The notes: generated from the letters alone by a model not told the origin. 64,000 bases of DNA from Sphaerulina vaccinii (GCA_022570795.1 JAKUDP010000009.1:1612001-1676000); one strand, 5' to 3'. Counted from the first letter of the stretch, positions 54,202 to 64,000 are shown. Numbers and translations are program-made.

Positions 54202-55217
54202 ACCGGAATTTATTTGATGATGTTCACTTTGATGGAGTGACACAGAGCAGATGGAGAGAAACGGTGGTGGGGGCGGATAATCGCGGCGAATGAGGCCGGT
54301 GCACTGACAGGGAAGAGCGGCTACCAGGTAGCGTGGATAGGATTGAACACGTCTCGTGAGGTTTTCGTGATCTCTTCCATCAATGTCCCACCTCAGCGGG
54401 AGCTTTCTGTGCTATGAAATGACTTATGCCTTTCTTTCTGAGATATAAGACTTCGCCAGTCAAGACCGTGGAGCCCACATTTGCAGCAAGACCTCCTTGT
54501 AAGCGCTCCTTGGAAGTAGACGTGAAGACTTCCTCTAGGCCTGAAGTGTTTTGCGTCAGCAAATGGCATCGCCATCTCCAGAGTCGGCTAGATTTTAAGA
54601 TGAGCGGTTGTCCACAAACACGATAAGTGTGACATGTTCATTCGTTATATTCGCTGCCTCAGCTGCGCTGAAGGGGTTTCGCAGGACAGGACATCAACCA
54701 GATGTATGCTCCCGTTTGTGCTACTAGCGACAAGTGGCGATCCGTATGCAAGGCTGCAGAGACCCGTCGGTGGGAGTGGTGGCGATAGTAGATGCGGACA
54801 GAGAGGCTGCCAGCAGATGGAGGGATGTCGAGGAAGCAACTCAGACGAGGCAGTGTCCAACTTCCAACACCCATCACGACTGAAATCTCAACGATGCTTC
54901 CGCGCACCATATCGCGACTTCGCCGCGTCTCCTTTTCGCCATTATAGATCCAATTCTTCCGGTCTTCAATGTGATCAGTGAGTCCTCTCGTAGCTTATCG
55001 CTACAACCCTGCCCAAGAGAACCATTTGACGCGCGACCTGAAAGTGAAGCCGGTAGAGATGACTCTCGAGTGAAGTGAAGGTCGTGTCTGTTTACGCGAC
55101 TTCCCAGCTTCATTAAACAGCCAAGCCTCCGCACTCGCGCTGTTCACCTTTAAATAACATCGCAACTTCTCAGAGATACACACCTGGAAACACCCTCATC
55201 ATCTCCCGAACACCGAG
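54202..55217. other. divergent intergenic region, no gene seen
   Basis: 1.0 kb between the starts of the RidA and dynamin-like genes. Minus- and plus-strand frames near 54630-55180 lack any motif. Likely two promoters. Confidence 0.5.
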
Positions 55218-57743
55218 ATGTCTAAGCGCGAGAAGGACTACTCAGCACACCCGGACGCACCAGCACAGAAGCGAGCCATGGCCACTCCCCAGTATGGCCT
55301 CAGCGACGCCGCCATGCTCCAGCAGATCACCGACGTGCAGGCCTGCGGCTGCGACGTGGAGCTGCCACAGATTGTCGTCGTAGGAGATCAATCTTCTGGC
55401 AAGAGTTCCGTCCTCGAAGGCCTGATCAAGAAACCGCTACCTCGAGACAGCGGTCTGTGTACGCGCTTCGCCACACAGTTCGTTTTCCGTCGCGCTGCTG
55501 TGGCACGAATCTCCGTGTCCGTCATACCTGACCGCGAGGCCTCCGAGGAGCATTGCGAGAAGATGCGCGCTTTGAGAACTGACGACCTGCCAAACCTCGA
55601 CGACGGCACCTTCACAGAGATCTTGGAACGGGTAACGCACATGCCTTTCATGCTAGATGACTCGAAGCTAACAGCCTGTGACAGGTCACTATTGCCATGG
55701 GTCTCTGGGACAAAAGCTCCACCACCTCCACCACAACGAAGAAGCCCACATTCTCCAGCGATGTCCTCCGTCTAGAGATTGCTGGACCCGATCAGGAGCA
55801 CCTCAGCGTGATCGATGTCCCTGGAATTTTCACGAACACAACTGAAGGTGTCACGGATAAGAAGGACATCGAGCTAGTTCGAGACATGGTCCTTGGGTAT
55901 ATGAGGAACGCCCGCTCGGTCATGCTCGCCGTGGTCCCGGCCAACGTGGATATCGCCACGCAAGAGATTCTTCAACTGGCTCGAGATTGCGATATCGAAG
56001 GAGATCGTACTCTCGGTATATTGACCAAGCCTGACCTAGTGGACAAGGGCGCTGAAAGCAATGTCATCGCCCTGCTCAATGGTGATACGGGGCGAATGAA
56101 GTTAGGTTGGCACATGGTGCGAAATCCCGGACAACAGCACTTGGCAGATATCAACTTGGATCGTGAAGACCTAGAGATGAGCTTCTTCAGATCTGCTTCG
56201 CCCTGGAACACACTCGAAAAGGACAAGGTCGGCGTGGAATCACTCAGAGAGCGCCTCAAGGACGTGCTCTCCGGTCTGGTGCAGAGAGAGTTCCCAAAAG
56301 TTTCTAAGGAGGTACGCAAGAGACTTGCCGATGCCGAAACTCGACTGCACAACATGGGACCTGAGCGTCAAACTACCGCATCTCAGGTGGCCTACCTGAA
56401 CGGAATGGTCTCCAAATACCAAACGCTGCTCTCTCAAGCGCTCGCCGCCAACTATGGCTTCGACGACGTCTTTGACGGCAACAGTAAGCTTCGAATCGCT
56501 TCTGCCGCTGTCACTCGGATGGGTATCTTCTCCGAGGACATGGCAAAGCGCGGTGAATTCCACGCGTTCTCTGTCAAAAAGGAGTCAGGTGAACACTCCA
56601 TCATTGGGACGGCAAGGACCTTCGAATGCCGTCGAGAGGCCGAGATTGACGAGCTCGTGGGCATACTCTTACCTCAGAAGACATTGGATGCCCCAAAGCG
56701 TGGCGACATTTCCAAGTGGCTTGAACAGGAGTATCAGGGAAATAGAGGCTTTGAGCTTGGCACATTCAACTCTGCGATCCTCGCTACGGCCATGAAGAAG
56801 CAGTCTTCCAAGTGGACGGACAGTAAGTGCATCTCTCGACACCCTCGAGCCTACCATGGCGACAGGCTCTGAGACAGACAATGCTGGGACCTGCCCGCTT
56901 TCCAGAGATACTTGCTAACCTTTCTACTTTCTTTAGTGAGCTTGGGCTTCGTCAGCGACATCATCGTCCAGGTGCACAGCTTCATCGTTGCGGCCCTGGA
57001 GTCCATCTGTACCGATCGCGGTGTTCGCGATGCGATCTTCAGTGTTCTATCGGAAGGCCTGATCTCTCGTTACGAGAAGGCCATGGCGCACACACGCTTC
57101 CTGCTGGACGTCGAGTGCAGTGGCACTCCGTTCACCACTAACCATTACTTCAATGATAACCTCCAGAAGAGGTAAGTTTCTCCACGACCGAACGACTTCC
57201 AAGCTAATGTGATCCCGTATAGTCGTAAGCAGAGGCTCAACCAGTCTGTGGAGAAAGATACCTTTGAGGGGCCAGGAGGCAGAAAGGCAGTCAATGTCTC
57301 CGACATCGGCCGCAGTCAAGATATGGGCAATGTTGAGCACACAGTCCAGGAGTAAGTGCAGCACTCTCTCTCCTACAATATCTCACTGAGCTCAAGCCTA
57401 CCGAGGTGACACGCTCGGATACAGACACTGCTGGATACACCCCAACCTTTCCGAGACACTTGCTGACTCTTCCTTTAGTATTCACGACATCCTGCAAGCA
57501 TACTACAAGGTCTCGCGCAAGAGATTCGTCGACAATGTCTGCCAGCAGGCCACGGACCACTTCCTGCTGAACGGTAAAGATAGTCCATTGAGATACTTCT
57601 CATCAGACTTCATCAGCAAGCTGTCTGCTGGAGATCTTAGCAGAATTGCTGGTGAGCCTCTTAGCCTCAAGCGGGAGCGTACCCAGCTCAACAAGGAGAT
57701 CGCCAGCTTGTCGGAGGCGAAGAAGATTCTGGCCAAGCTCTAG
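55218..57743 (+). CDS. dynamin-like GTPase (Mx/DLP type)
   Basis: A large self-assembling GTPase that remodels membranes. Exons 55218-55631, 55685-56822, 56937-57171, 57223-57351 and 57479-57743 give 726 residues in one frame. The G domain has GDQSSGKSSVLEGL (G1), LPRDSGLCTR (G2 region), DVPG (G3) and TKPD (G4). The middle/stalk region follows, and the C-terminal GTPase effector domain carries the paired helices DILQAYYKVSRKRFVDNVCQ and the final LNKEIASLSEAKKIL. No PH or proline-rich domain is present, so it resembles the Mx-like fungal dynamins rather than endocytic dynamin or, by sequence, Vps1/Dnm1. The short intron at 55632-55684 must be removed to reach IAMGLWD. Cellular target unknown. 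Confidence 0.92.
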
Positions 57744-58359
57744 TGGTTTCCGCGAAGTTGCGACGACCAGGCTGCCGCATTGCACGAGTTACGATTGAGC
57801 GGGAGGAGACAGCTGTCAGAGAAAGGCGCAGTGTTCAGTGAATATGTACTACAGTGTTTATAAAACTCCCCGCCTGTCATCTCCAGGAAACAGACGGGCA
57901 TAAGCTCAGTATAGGCAAGTCGGCTGTTCAAGATGTGACGGTTTTCCAGTATGAAAGTGTCGTTTATCGTGATCTCTGAAACCTTGCTCTCGTATCAAGG
58001 CATCATCTTGTTTTACGAGGCCCTTCCCGGAATCCTTGTTATGGGCGAGAAATGTTGAAGGGCGGAGCAGCGACAGAACGAAGACTGCGCGGTGATGTTC
58101 GCGGATGGCTGCCGTCGCCGTAACTTCTGGTATCATCTCAAGTCGATGTCGATGTTGATGTTGTGATGGAGAGAGGCCGAAGGAGAAGAGTGGAGCAAGG
58201 CAAGAGCGATCGTCAGACCCTGGTCAGTCGCGGAAGCCACGCGTTGATCTGATCTCACGGTTGGAGCTTCAAGGCAGTCAGCATCACGGCTACTTACATA
58301 CACCTTTCTTGTCCTACACCAACTATGCAAATAGTTGTCACATCTTCTTCTGCATCAAG
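57744..58359. other. intergenic, no gene seen
   Basis: 3' flank of the dynamin-like gene and promoter of the KDEL-receptor gene. A short cgatgt/tgatgt-rich patch lies near 58143-58165. No coding signal. Confidence 0.5.
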
Positions 58360-59569
58360 ATGTCGTCTTTCCACATGAACATCTTCCGCATTCTCGGCGA
58401 CGTCTCCCACACCGCCTCCAAATGCATCCTGATCTGGGCCATCCACACCAACAAGTCCGCCGAAGGAGTGTCGCTCCTCACCCAACTGCTCTACTGCCTC
58501 GTCTTCACGACACGATACTTGGACCTCTTCTGGGTGCCGCCATGGTTCAGTTGGTGGAATTTCGTGTTGAAGCTGTTTTATATGGCTAGTTCGGCGTATA
58601 TTGTGTTTGTCATGATGAGAGTGTTTGCGCGAACTAGGGAGAAGGAATACGGATGGAAGCTGGCTATATGGTCACTTGCTGGCAGCGTGTGTGCTGCTCC
58701 GTTGGTGTGTCTGCTGTTTGAGGGATGGAAGAGGAGTACGCTATCTGAGGTATGTTCTCCTTCTCTATACTATACCGTCTGTGACATGACACTTGTTCGT
58801 TCTATGGGATATGCTTCGCAGGGATGATCATATGCTCACGTGTCCTACGATACAGCTCCTATGGACATTCAGTATCATACTGGAATCTGTCTGCGTGCTT
58901 CCGCAGCTCCTGCTACTCCGACAGACTAGCGTACCGACCGTCCTCGACTCCTTCTACCTCGTAACCCTCGGCAGCTATCGATTCTTCTACATCCTAAACT
59001 GGATCGTAAAGATGTTCAGCTCAGAACACTCATTCGATGCGACCAGTGTCATCTTTGGCCTGATACAAACAGCTCTGTACGTGGACTTTGCTTGGGTATA
59101 CTGGTCCAGGCAGCGCGTAAAGCTACGATATGGCGGAGTAGTGGACAGCGATGATCTCAGCAAGAGCTTTATTGTCAAGCGATTCATCGGGCGAAAAGCT
59201 GGTCAGAATGGTAGCGACGATGATGATATCACTGAAGAGGAAGACCGACTGGCGGCACAGGAAAATGGCACGATCAGGCCTGGAGGACCCAATCGCAGCC
59301 CGAGCGATCGATGGGGTGCCAGAGGCATCAGTGTTTCTGCGGACGATACCCTTCAAGAGCATCTTGATCACTCCTCTCGAGACGCGCAAATGGTGGATCC
59401 ATCGCACTTCGAAGACGACGACGAGGATGAGGATGGTCCGCCGCCGCCGGCAAAGGACACCAAATCAAAGGCTGCTGAGAGTGCGAGCAGTGCTGGGACG
59501 AGTGGAGCGAATACTCCTGACACGGAAGATGTCGTTGGATCCAGTGCTGCGGAGTGGGACAATAAATAG
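58360..59569 (+). CDS. ERD2: ER lumen protein-retaining receptor (Erd2/KDEL receptor) with long acidic tail
   Basis: Retrieves HDEL/KDEL-bearing ER proteins from the Golgi. Exons 58360-58749 and 58856-59569 give 367 residues. The seven-span core is clear: MNIFRILGDVSHTASKCILI, TRYLDLFWV, WTFSIILESVCVLPQLLLL, the TVLDSFYLVTLGSYRFFYIL region and IFGLIQTALYVDFAWVYW. Canonical receptors end about 10-15 residues after the last span (about 212-219 residues). Here an extra tail of roughly 145 residues follows, rich in Asp, Glu, Ser and Pro (DDDDITEEED and EDDDEDEDG with PPPP). The tail should face the cytosol. The 106-nt intron falls between E and LLWTF. Strand composition flips within exon 1. Confidence 0.92.
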
Positions 59570-60047
59570 GCGAGTTCTTTGTGCTATGAATCTTGCTATG
59601 ATACCCGGATGGTCGGACGTATGGCGTCTTCAATCTGACAATGTAGGATATCTCCTGATTGGCGCTGTTGTACCATAGTGCTTTCGAAAGTGGCTATTCT
59701 ATCCAATTGCTTGCTACCAATCACTCACTCCAGCCAAAACGAAACGAGGATTCAGAGTCCTGCCTGACCAGTCATAAAGACAGAAAAAAACACGGCATAC
59801 AATCATAACGAATAGAGCTAGAGCAAGAGCTCATATGCCGACTCGCAAGACCTGCCATCCATGTCTGGCCCACTTTCTGCTCACTCCACCATTCGGGTCA
59901 ACTGGGTGCGGGGACCTGGAGAGAGCTTCAAGGTGACCAATGTGACGCATATCATTCGTCCTGACTCCCTGATGCCATTGACATCTTTCTCTAACACTTG
60001 AACTTCCTCTCAACAGTTCATTGTAGCACTCACGAAATCTAGATACA
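59570..60047. other. intergenic, no gene seen
   Basis: 3' flank of ERD2 and promoter of the dehydratase gene. An A-run (agaaaaaaac) lies near 59781-59791. Nothing else recognised. Confidence 0.5.
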
Positions 60048-61853
60048 ATGGAGCCCTCCAACCGCGACCGACAGCTGCACAAGCGTGAGGCTGAAGACTC
60101 TCGGTACCTCAACTTCAAACACTCACAACCTGGGTGTGGCCTGAACAAGTTCTCATCGACATTGACACGAGAACATGACTTTCCTGCTGCCCAGGCTATG
60201 TTGTACGCGGCTGGTGTGCCGAATGAAAAGGCCTTGAAGACATATCCTCAAGTAGGAATTGCTAGTGTGTGGTGGGAAGGCAATCCATGTAACACACATC
60301 TACTCGATATCGGGAAAGAGGTGAAGAAGAACATTGAGAAGCAGGAGATGCTGGGATGGCAATACAATACTGTTGGTGTTAGTGATGGGATCACTATGGG
60401 TGGCGAGGGAATGAGATTCTCGTTGCAGTCAAGAGAGTTGATTGCGGACAGTGTAGAGACGGTCACTTGTGCTCAGCACCATGATGCTTGTATTGCCATT
60501 CCTGGTTGCGACAAGAACATGCCCGGTGTTGTGATGGGATTCGCAAGACATAATCGCCCTTCCATCATGATATACGGCGGCACCATCAATCCGGGCTACT
60601 CCAAAGCTCAAGAAAAGACTGTCAACATCGCAACTGTCCTTGAAGCACATGGAGCCTACATCTACGATAACCTCAAAAACGCCAACAAGCCCGAACAAAC
60701 CAAAGATGAACTATTGACCGACCTCGAACGAACATCCTGTCCCGGTCAAGGTGCCTGCGGGGGTATGTTCACAGCCAACACAATGGCTATGGCTATCGAG
60801 ACCATTGGCCTGTCCCTGCCCGGCTCCTCTTCAACACCCGCGACGTCACCCGCAAAGATGCGAGAATGCGCCAAAGTCGCTGAGGCCATCAAAGTCTGTC
60901 TAGAGAAGGATATCAAGCCCCGTGACTGCCTCACCAAGAAAGCCTTCGAGAACGCGATGGTAATGATGATGGCTCTCGGAGGGTCTACAAACGGCGTCCT
61001 TCACCTTCTCGCCATGGCAGGTACAGCAGAAGTCGACCTCACCCTCGACGACTTCCAACGCATATCCGATAAGGTCCCCTTCATCGCCGACATTGCTCCA
61101 TCTGGCAAGTACCTCATGGTAGACTTGTACGAAATCGGCGGTATACCCTCTGTGCAGAAACTTCTCATTGCCGCAGGACTTCTAGATGGCACGACCATAA
61201 CTGTGACTGGAAAGACTCTCGCGGAGAACGTCGAATCATGGCCGAGCTTGAAACAAGGACAAGATCTGATCCGACCCATAGACAAACCTATCAAAGCCAC
61301 AGGTCATCTCGAGATTCTACGAGGAAACCTAGCGCCCAACGGCGCAGTGGCGAAGATCACAGGAAAAGAGGGCATGAAATTCGTTGGTAAAGCTCGAGTC
61401 TTCAACAAGGAAATCGAGCTCAACGACGCTCTGAACAAGGGCCTCATCCCTCGAGGCGAGAATCTCGTTCTCGTAGTCCGATATGAAGGACCAAAAGGTG
61501 GCCCAGGCATGCCCGAACAACTCAAAGCCAGCGCCGCGATCATGGGCGCAAAGCTCACCAACATCTCTCTCATCACAGACGGAAGGTACTCTGGCGCGTC
61601 ACATGGATTCATCGTAGGACATATCTCACCTGAAGCTGCTGTTGGCGGTCCTATTGCCGTAGTAGAGGACGGAGACGTCATTACTATTGATGCGGAGACC
61701 AACACGATATCTTTTGATGTATCTGACGAGGAACTGAAGAAGAGATTGCAGGCTTGGAAACCGCCAAAGATGCCAGTCACGAGAGGTGTATTGGCAAAGT
61801 ATGCGAGATTGGTTGGTGATGCGTCTACTGGGGCTATGACGGATTTATTCTAA
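60048..61853 (+). CDS. dihydroxyacid dehydratase paralogue (IlvD/Edd family)
   Basis: Family members dehydrate 2,3-dihydroxy acids in valine and isoleucine synthesis, or sugar acids, using an Fe-S cluster. Single exon, 601 residues. The expected cluster ligands are Cys81 (GNPCN), Cys154 (IPGCDKNMPG) and Cys237 (GACGGMFTANTM); SGASHGF near the end carries the catalytic Ser. The segment before Cys154 reads CAQHHDAC where the biosynthetic Ilv3 enzymes I know have an AQWYDxN-type sequence. The N-terminus (MEPSNRDRQLHKREAEDSRY) is acidic and does not look like a mitochondrial presequence, whereas true Ilv3 is mitochondrial. I therefore read it as a divergent cytosolic paralogue; its substrate may not be the branched-chain intermediate. 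Confidence 0.88.
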   Translation: MEPSNRDRQLHKREAEDSRYLNFKHSQPGCGLNKFSSTLTREHDFPAAQAMLYAAGVPNEKALKTYPQVGIASVWWEGNPCNTHLLDIGKEVKKNIEKQEMLGWQYNTVGVSDGITMGGEGMRFSLQSRELIADSVETVTCAQHHDACIAIPGCDKNMPGVVMGFARHNRPSIMIYGGTINPGYSKAQEKTVNIATVLEAHGAYIYDNLKNANKPEQTKDELLTDLERTSCPGQGACGGMFTANTMAMAIETIGLSLPGSSSTPATSPAKMRECAKVAEAIKVCLEKDIKPRDCLTKKAFENAMVMMMALGGSTNGVLHLLAMAGTAEVDLTLDDFQRISDKVPFIADIAPSGKYLMVDLYEIGGIPSVQKLLIAAGLLDGTTITVTGKTLAENVESWPSLKQGQDLIRPIDKPIKATGHLEILRGNLAPNGAVAKITGKEGMKFVGKARVFNKEIELNDALNKGLIPRGENLVLVVRYEGPKGGPGMPEQLKASAAIMGAKLTNISLITDGRYSGASHGFIVGHISPEAAVGGPIAVVEDGDVITIDAETNTISFDVSDEELKKRLQAWKPPKMPVTRGVLAKYARLVGDASTGAMTDLF

Positions 61854-62557
61854 GTGTTGTGTTGTGAATAATGCATGCAGAGAATAATGCAAACATCTTC
61901 ATATGCAGCCGTTTGGCACTTCTCTTCACTCGGCTGAGGTAAGTCTCAGTCTTGCTTACTGGCTTCAAAATGGAAATCTTGCGTTGCTAAAGTGGCCGGC
62001 ACGGTGATCTTGACAAGGTCTGCCGGTGAACAAGGAACCAAGACTTGACTACACAAAGAGGATCCGGACAGACCAACTCCACGGACCAGCTACCACGTCT
62101 GCAATATGGTAATGAACGTACGATGTCTTACTAATAATCAGCATGCTGCAGCAACGAGCTCAAACACAGACCTCGATCGTTTATGATCGTATCTTTAGAG
62201 ATACTTTCTGACCTATCGTCAATGTCTCGCCAGATGTTCGCTGACAGCTGCTAGAAAAGAGGAGAAATTCATTCAGACGAACGTCGGAAAACGTCTCTAG
62301 GAAGCAACTCGAGTCTAATGCCCTCTATCTATGAGTGCAATAGCCTAGTGCTTGCGCGCAGTGGGAGAGAGATGCATATGCATGATTTAGTGCCTAGTAG
62401 GTGGTCTGTGTACTTGGTCTGTCCGGATCCTTTTTGCTGATTACAAGGGCATGCGAGACGTGAACAGGCTTCGGAGCGCTAAATGCGGGGCTCAGACATC
62501 TATTACACTTAAGACCACACCGCCATAATTCACAACGCCCATAGACAGGAAAACACA
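61854..62557. other. intergenic, no gene seen
   Basis: Between the dehydratase and SDR genes, both on the plus strand. No coding frame of note; likely the SDR promoter. Confidence 0.5.
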
Positions 62558-63478
62558 ATGACAGAACAACCAACACCTCCCTCAGAACCTAAATGGGCCC
62601 TAATAACGAACGCAAGCCCTGGAACTCTAGCAGAATCTCTCGCCCTAGCCTTCCGAGTACACAAGATAAATGTCATCGCCACATCTTCCTCGACTAGTAA
62701 AGCAGTCGAACACATCAGTCCCACGATAGGCACCTTGGAAGGCTTTCTCATCAAACTTTACCTTGACACCACTTCCTCGAAAGCGATTGCCTCAGCAGTA
62801 GAGCTAGTGTCACAGCTCACGAATGGCAGATTGTCGTTTCTGGTCAATTGTCCTAATGCTACGAGTACTGGATCTGGAGCGCTGCTGGACGTCGATATCG
62901 CACAAGCCAAGAAGACATATGATGCCAATATCTGGGCTCCATTGGCTGTTACGCAGGCGTTCTTTCCGCTGCTGAGAGCTGGGAAAGGTGTTGTGGTGAA
63001 TCAGGCTAGTATTACTGGATTGCAGGGGTATAGTCGACCTTTCATAGGCATTAATTCGAGCTCGAACGCTGCGATGATGAGTTTGAATGATGTTATGAGA
63101 GTTGAATTTGAGCCGTTTGAGGTGAAAGTTGTGGGGTTGGTTATAGGTGCTGTGAAGACAGAGGAGTCGACGGTGAAGAGTGGGAAGATGAGTCCAAGGA
63201 GTCCGTATGTGGTCATCAAGGACAATGTTGAACAGGTCTTGATGAGCAGTGGGAGTATGGAACCTGATCGATTTGAGGTTGCGGAGAAGATCGTAGAAGC
63301 ACTTTTGCAGGAGAGGACTCCGACATTCGTGAGGTTGGGGTATTTGACTACCATGATGTGGCTGCTGCATTGGTTGCTGCCGGTGTGGTTGCTGGATGCT
63401 ATGCATAGGTATGAGAGTGGGCTTGGGAAATTGAAAGCAATGTTGAATGTGGACAAGACCGAGACGAAGGAAGATTGA
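62558..63478 (+). CDS. short-chain dehydrogenase-like protein lacking catalytic Tyr and Lys
   Basis: 306 residues with an SDR Rossmann fold of the Ayr1-like type. The order of elements is recognisable: ALITNASPGTLAESLA for the cofactor loop, FLVNCPNA for the NAG position, VVNQAS for the catalytic Ser (Ser151), then a helix GINSSSNAAMMSLNDVMRVE and EFEPFEVKVVGLVIGAVKT. In active members that helix reads YxxSK; here Tyr is Asn166 and Lys is Asn170. The cofactor loop (normally TGxxxGIG) and the NNAG motif are also altered. The gene has no frameshift or stop, so it looks like an expressed pseudoenzyme rather than a decayed gene. A hydrophobic segment near the end (MMWLLHWLLPVWLL) may anchor it to membrane or lipid droplet. 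Confidence 0.85.
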   Translation: MTEQPTPPSEPKWALITNASPGTLAESLALAFRVHKINVIATSSSTSKAVEHISPTIGTLEGFLIKLYLDTTSSKAIASAVELVSQLTNGRLSFLVNCPNATSTGSGALLDVDIAQAKKTYDANIWAPLAVTQAFFPLLRAGKGVVVNQASITGLQGYSRPFIGINSSSNAAMMSLNDVMRVEFEPFEVKVVGLVIGAVKTEESTVKSGKMSPRSPYVVIKDNVEQVLMSSGSMEPDRFEVAEKIVEALLQERTPTFVRLGYLTTMMWLLHWLLPVWLLDAMHRYESGLGKLKAMLNVDKTETKED

Positions 63479-63684
63479 GGAGAGGTTGCACTTGGAAATG
63501 ATCTCGGCGAGATCGAGAGAGCTCACGAGAGGTGCAATGTGGTTCATCAAAGGCACGAACCCACTTATGCTACCACGGAAGCTGAGAAAAGCTTTTCTGA
63601 CACCTCGCACTCTTCGCGCGATCACAATATCAATTCTCGCAACGACTAAATCTGCATACGGAGCAAAGACACCCTCCACACACA

Positions 63685-64000
63685 ATGACAATGGACATCT
63701 GGAGTCTCCCTCAGGAGCTGAGAGACGACATCTACGAGAAGGTCTTAACAACGAATGGCGACCGGCCTGGTCCTTCCCAACTGCCTGTACGTCTCGATCT
63801 GGTCTGCAGACGCGTGCGTGAGGAGACCAGACGACTTTACTGCAATAAGACCGTACGCGCAGCAGTTTTAGCACAATACTGGACACCAGTAATCGAGAAT
63901 CTATCGAAAAGAAGGCGTGTAGGCCTTGCAAGGCGCGAGCGGAAAACCGTCCTCAGCAAGATAACCCGGATCAAGATCTCCACACCTAAGCATGCCAAAT
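63685..64000 (+). CDS. 2EXR/F-box-like protein, 3' truncated by window edge
   Basis: From the ATG at 63685 (or 63691) the frame stays open to the last base, so it appears in no list that requires a stop codon. It begins MTMDIWSLPQELRDDIYEKV, the LPxELRxxIY opening of the fungal 2EXR/F-box-like family. It continues DLVCRRVREETRRLYCNKTV, again matching the family pattern (CRxxRxExxxLYY). At least 105 residues are encoded. The rest, and any introns, lie outside the window. It follows the SDR pseudoenzyme on the same strand with about 200 bp between them. Function unknown. Confidence 0.65.
   Translation, partial: MTMDIWSLPQELRDDIYEKVLTTNGDRPGPSQLPVRLDLVCRRVREETRRLYCNKTVRAAVLAQYWTPVIENLSKRRRVGLARRERKTVLSKITRIKISTPKHAK

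Noticed and set aside
60048..63478. A secondary-metabolite cluster with a self-resistance dehydratase
   Set aside because: No terpene synthase, polyketide synthase, NRPS, P450 or dedicated transporter is present nearby. The neighbours are a KDEL receptor and an SDR pseudoenzyme.
62810..63931. 373-codon antisense ORF across the SDR gene
   Set aside because: The plus strand encodes a recognisable SDR fold. The antisense protein is His/Pro/Arg-rich without any motif and exists because the G/T-rich coding strand has few stop complements.

Overview
The window is nuclear DNA of a filamentous ascomycete (Pezizomycotina). A Dothideomycete is my guess, but the sequence shown does not fix the class. 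The evidence is short GT-AG introns (mostly 45-75 nt) with CTNA-type branch sites, a full-length RNA polymerase II RPB1 with YSPTSPS repeats, Pezizomycotina-type Clr2, Kre9/KNH-like and GPI cell-wall proteins, 2EXR/F-box-like genes opening with LPxELR, and an intron-containing tRNA. Genes are spaced normally, lie on both strands and form no operons. I recognise no transposon, CRISPR array or secondary-metabolite backbone gene.

Layout. 0-8.3 kb: the 3' end of a berberine-bridge-type oxidoreductase, a small secreted protein, an F-box-like protein, the heterochromatin factor Clr2, a single-pass membrane protein and a doubtful small membrane ORF. 8.4-20.9 kb is a block of core nuclear machinery: SWD1 (COMPASS) divergent from RPB1, then THG1 and CDC45 convergent. 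22.4-31.3 kb: an aquaglyceroporin, a six-exon Ser/Thr-rich secreted protein, tRNA-Arg(TCG) and a secreted GH3 beta-glucosidase. 32.5-34.5 kb holds two unrecognised multi-exon genes. 35.1-42.1 kb: a PAF-acetylhydrolase-like lipase, a 2EXR-like gene, a GPI-anchored Kre9/KNH-like protein and a GH5 exo-1,3-beta-glucanase. 44.3-46.9 kb: an aldo/keto reductase divergent from DOM34 (pelota). 46.9-51.5 kb is the longest interval without a convincing gene. 51.5-64 kb: a Myb/SANT protein, a RidA protein with an apparent mitochondrial presequence, a dynamin-like GTPase, a KDEL receptor with a long acidic tail, a dihydroxyacid-dehydratase paralogue, a short-chain dehydrogenase lacking its catalytic Tyr and Lys, and the start of another 2EXR-like gene.

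How genes relate. SWD1 (H3K4 methylation), RPB1 (whose elongating form recruits that machinery) and Clr2 (silencing) are all transcription or chromatin factors. The GH3, Kre9-like and GH5 proteins all act on the cell wall or extracellular beta-glucan. RidA and dihydroxyacid dehydratase both touch branched-chain amino-acid metabolism. These links are inferred from family roles; co-regulation is not shown by the sequence. Exon models were built by hand, and each full model given as supported keeps one reading frame through every junction. The points most worth a second look are the SDR pseudoenzyme, nested starts that predict dual targeting of two metabolic enzymes, micro-exons in several genes, mid-gene reversals of strand composition, and the two unrecognised minus-strand genes.
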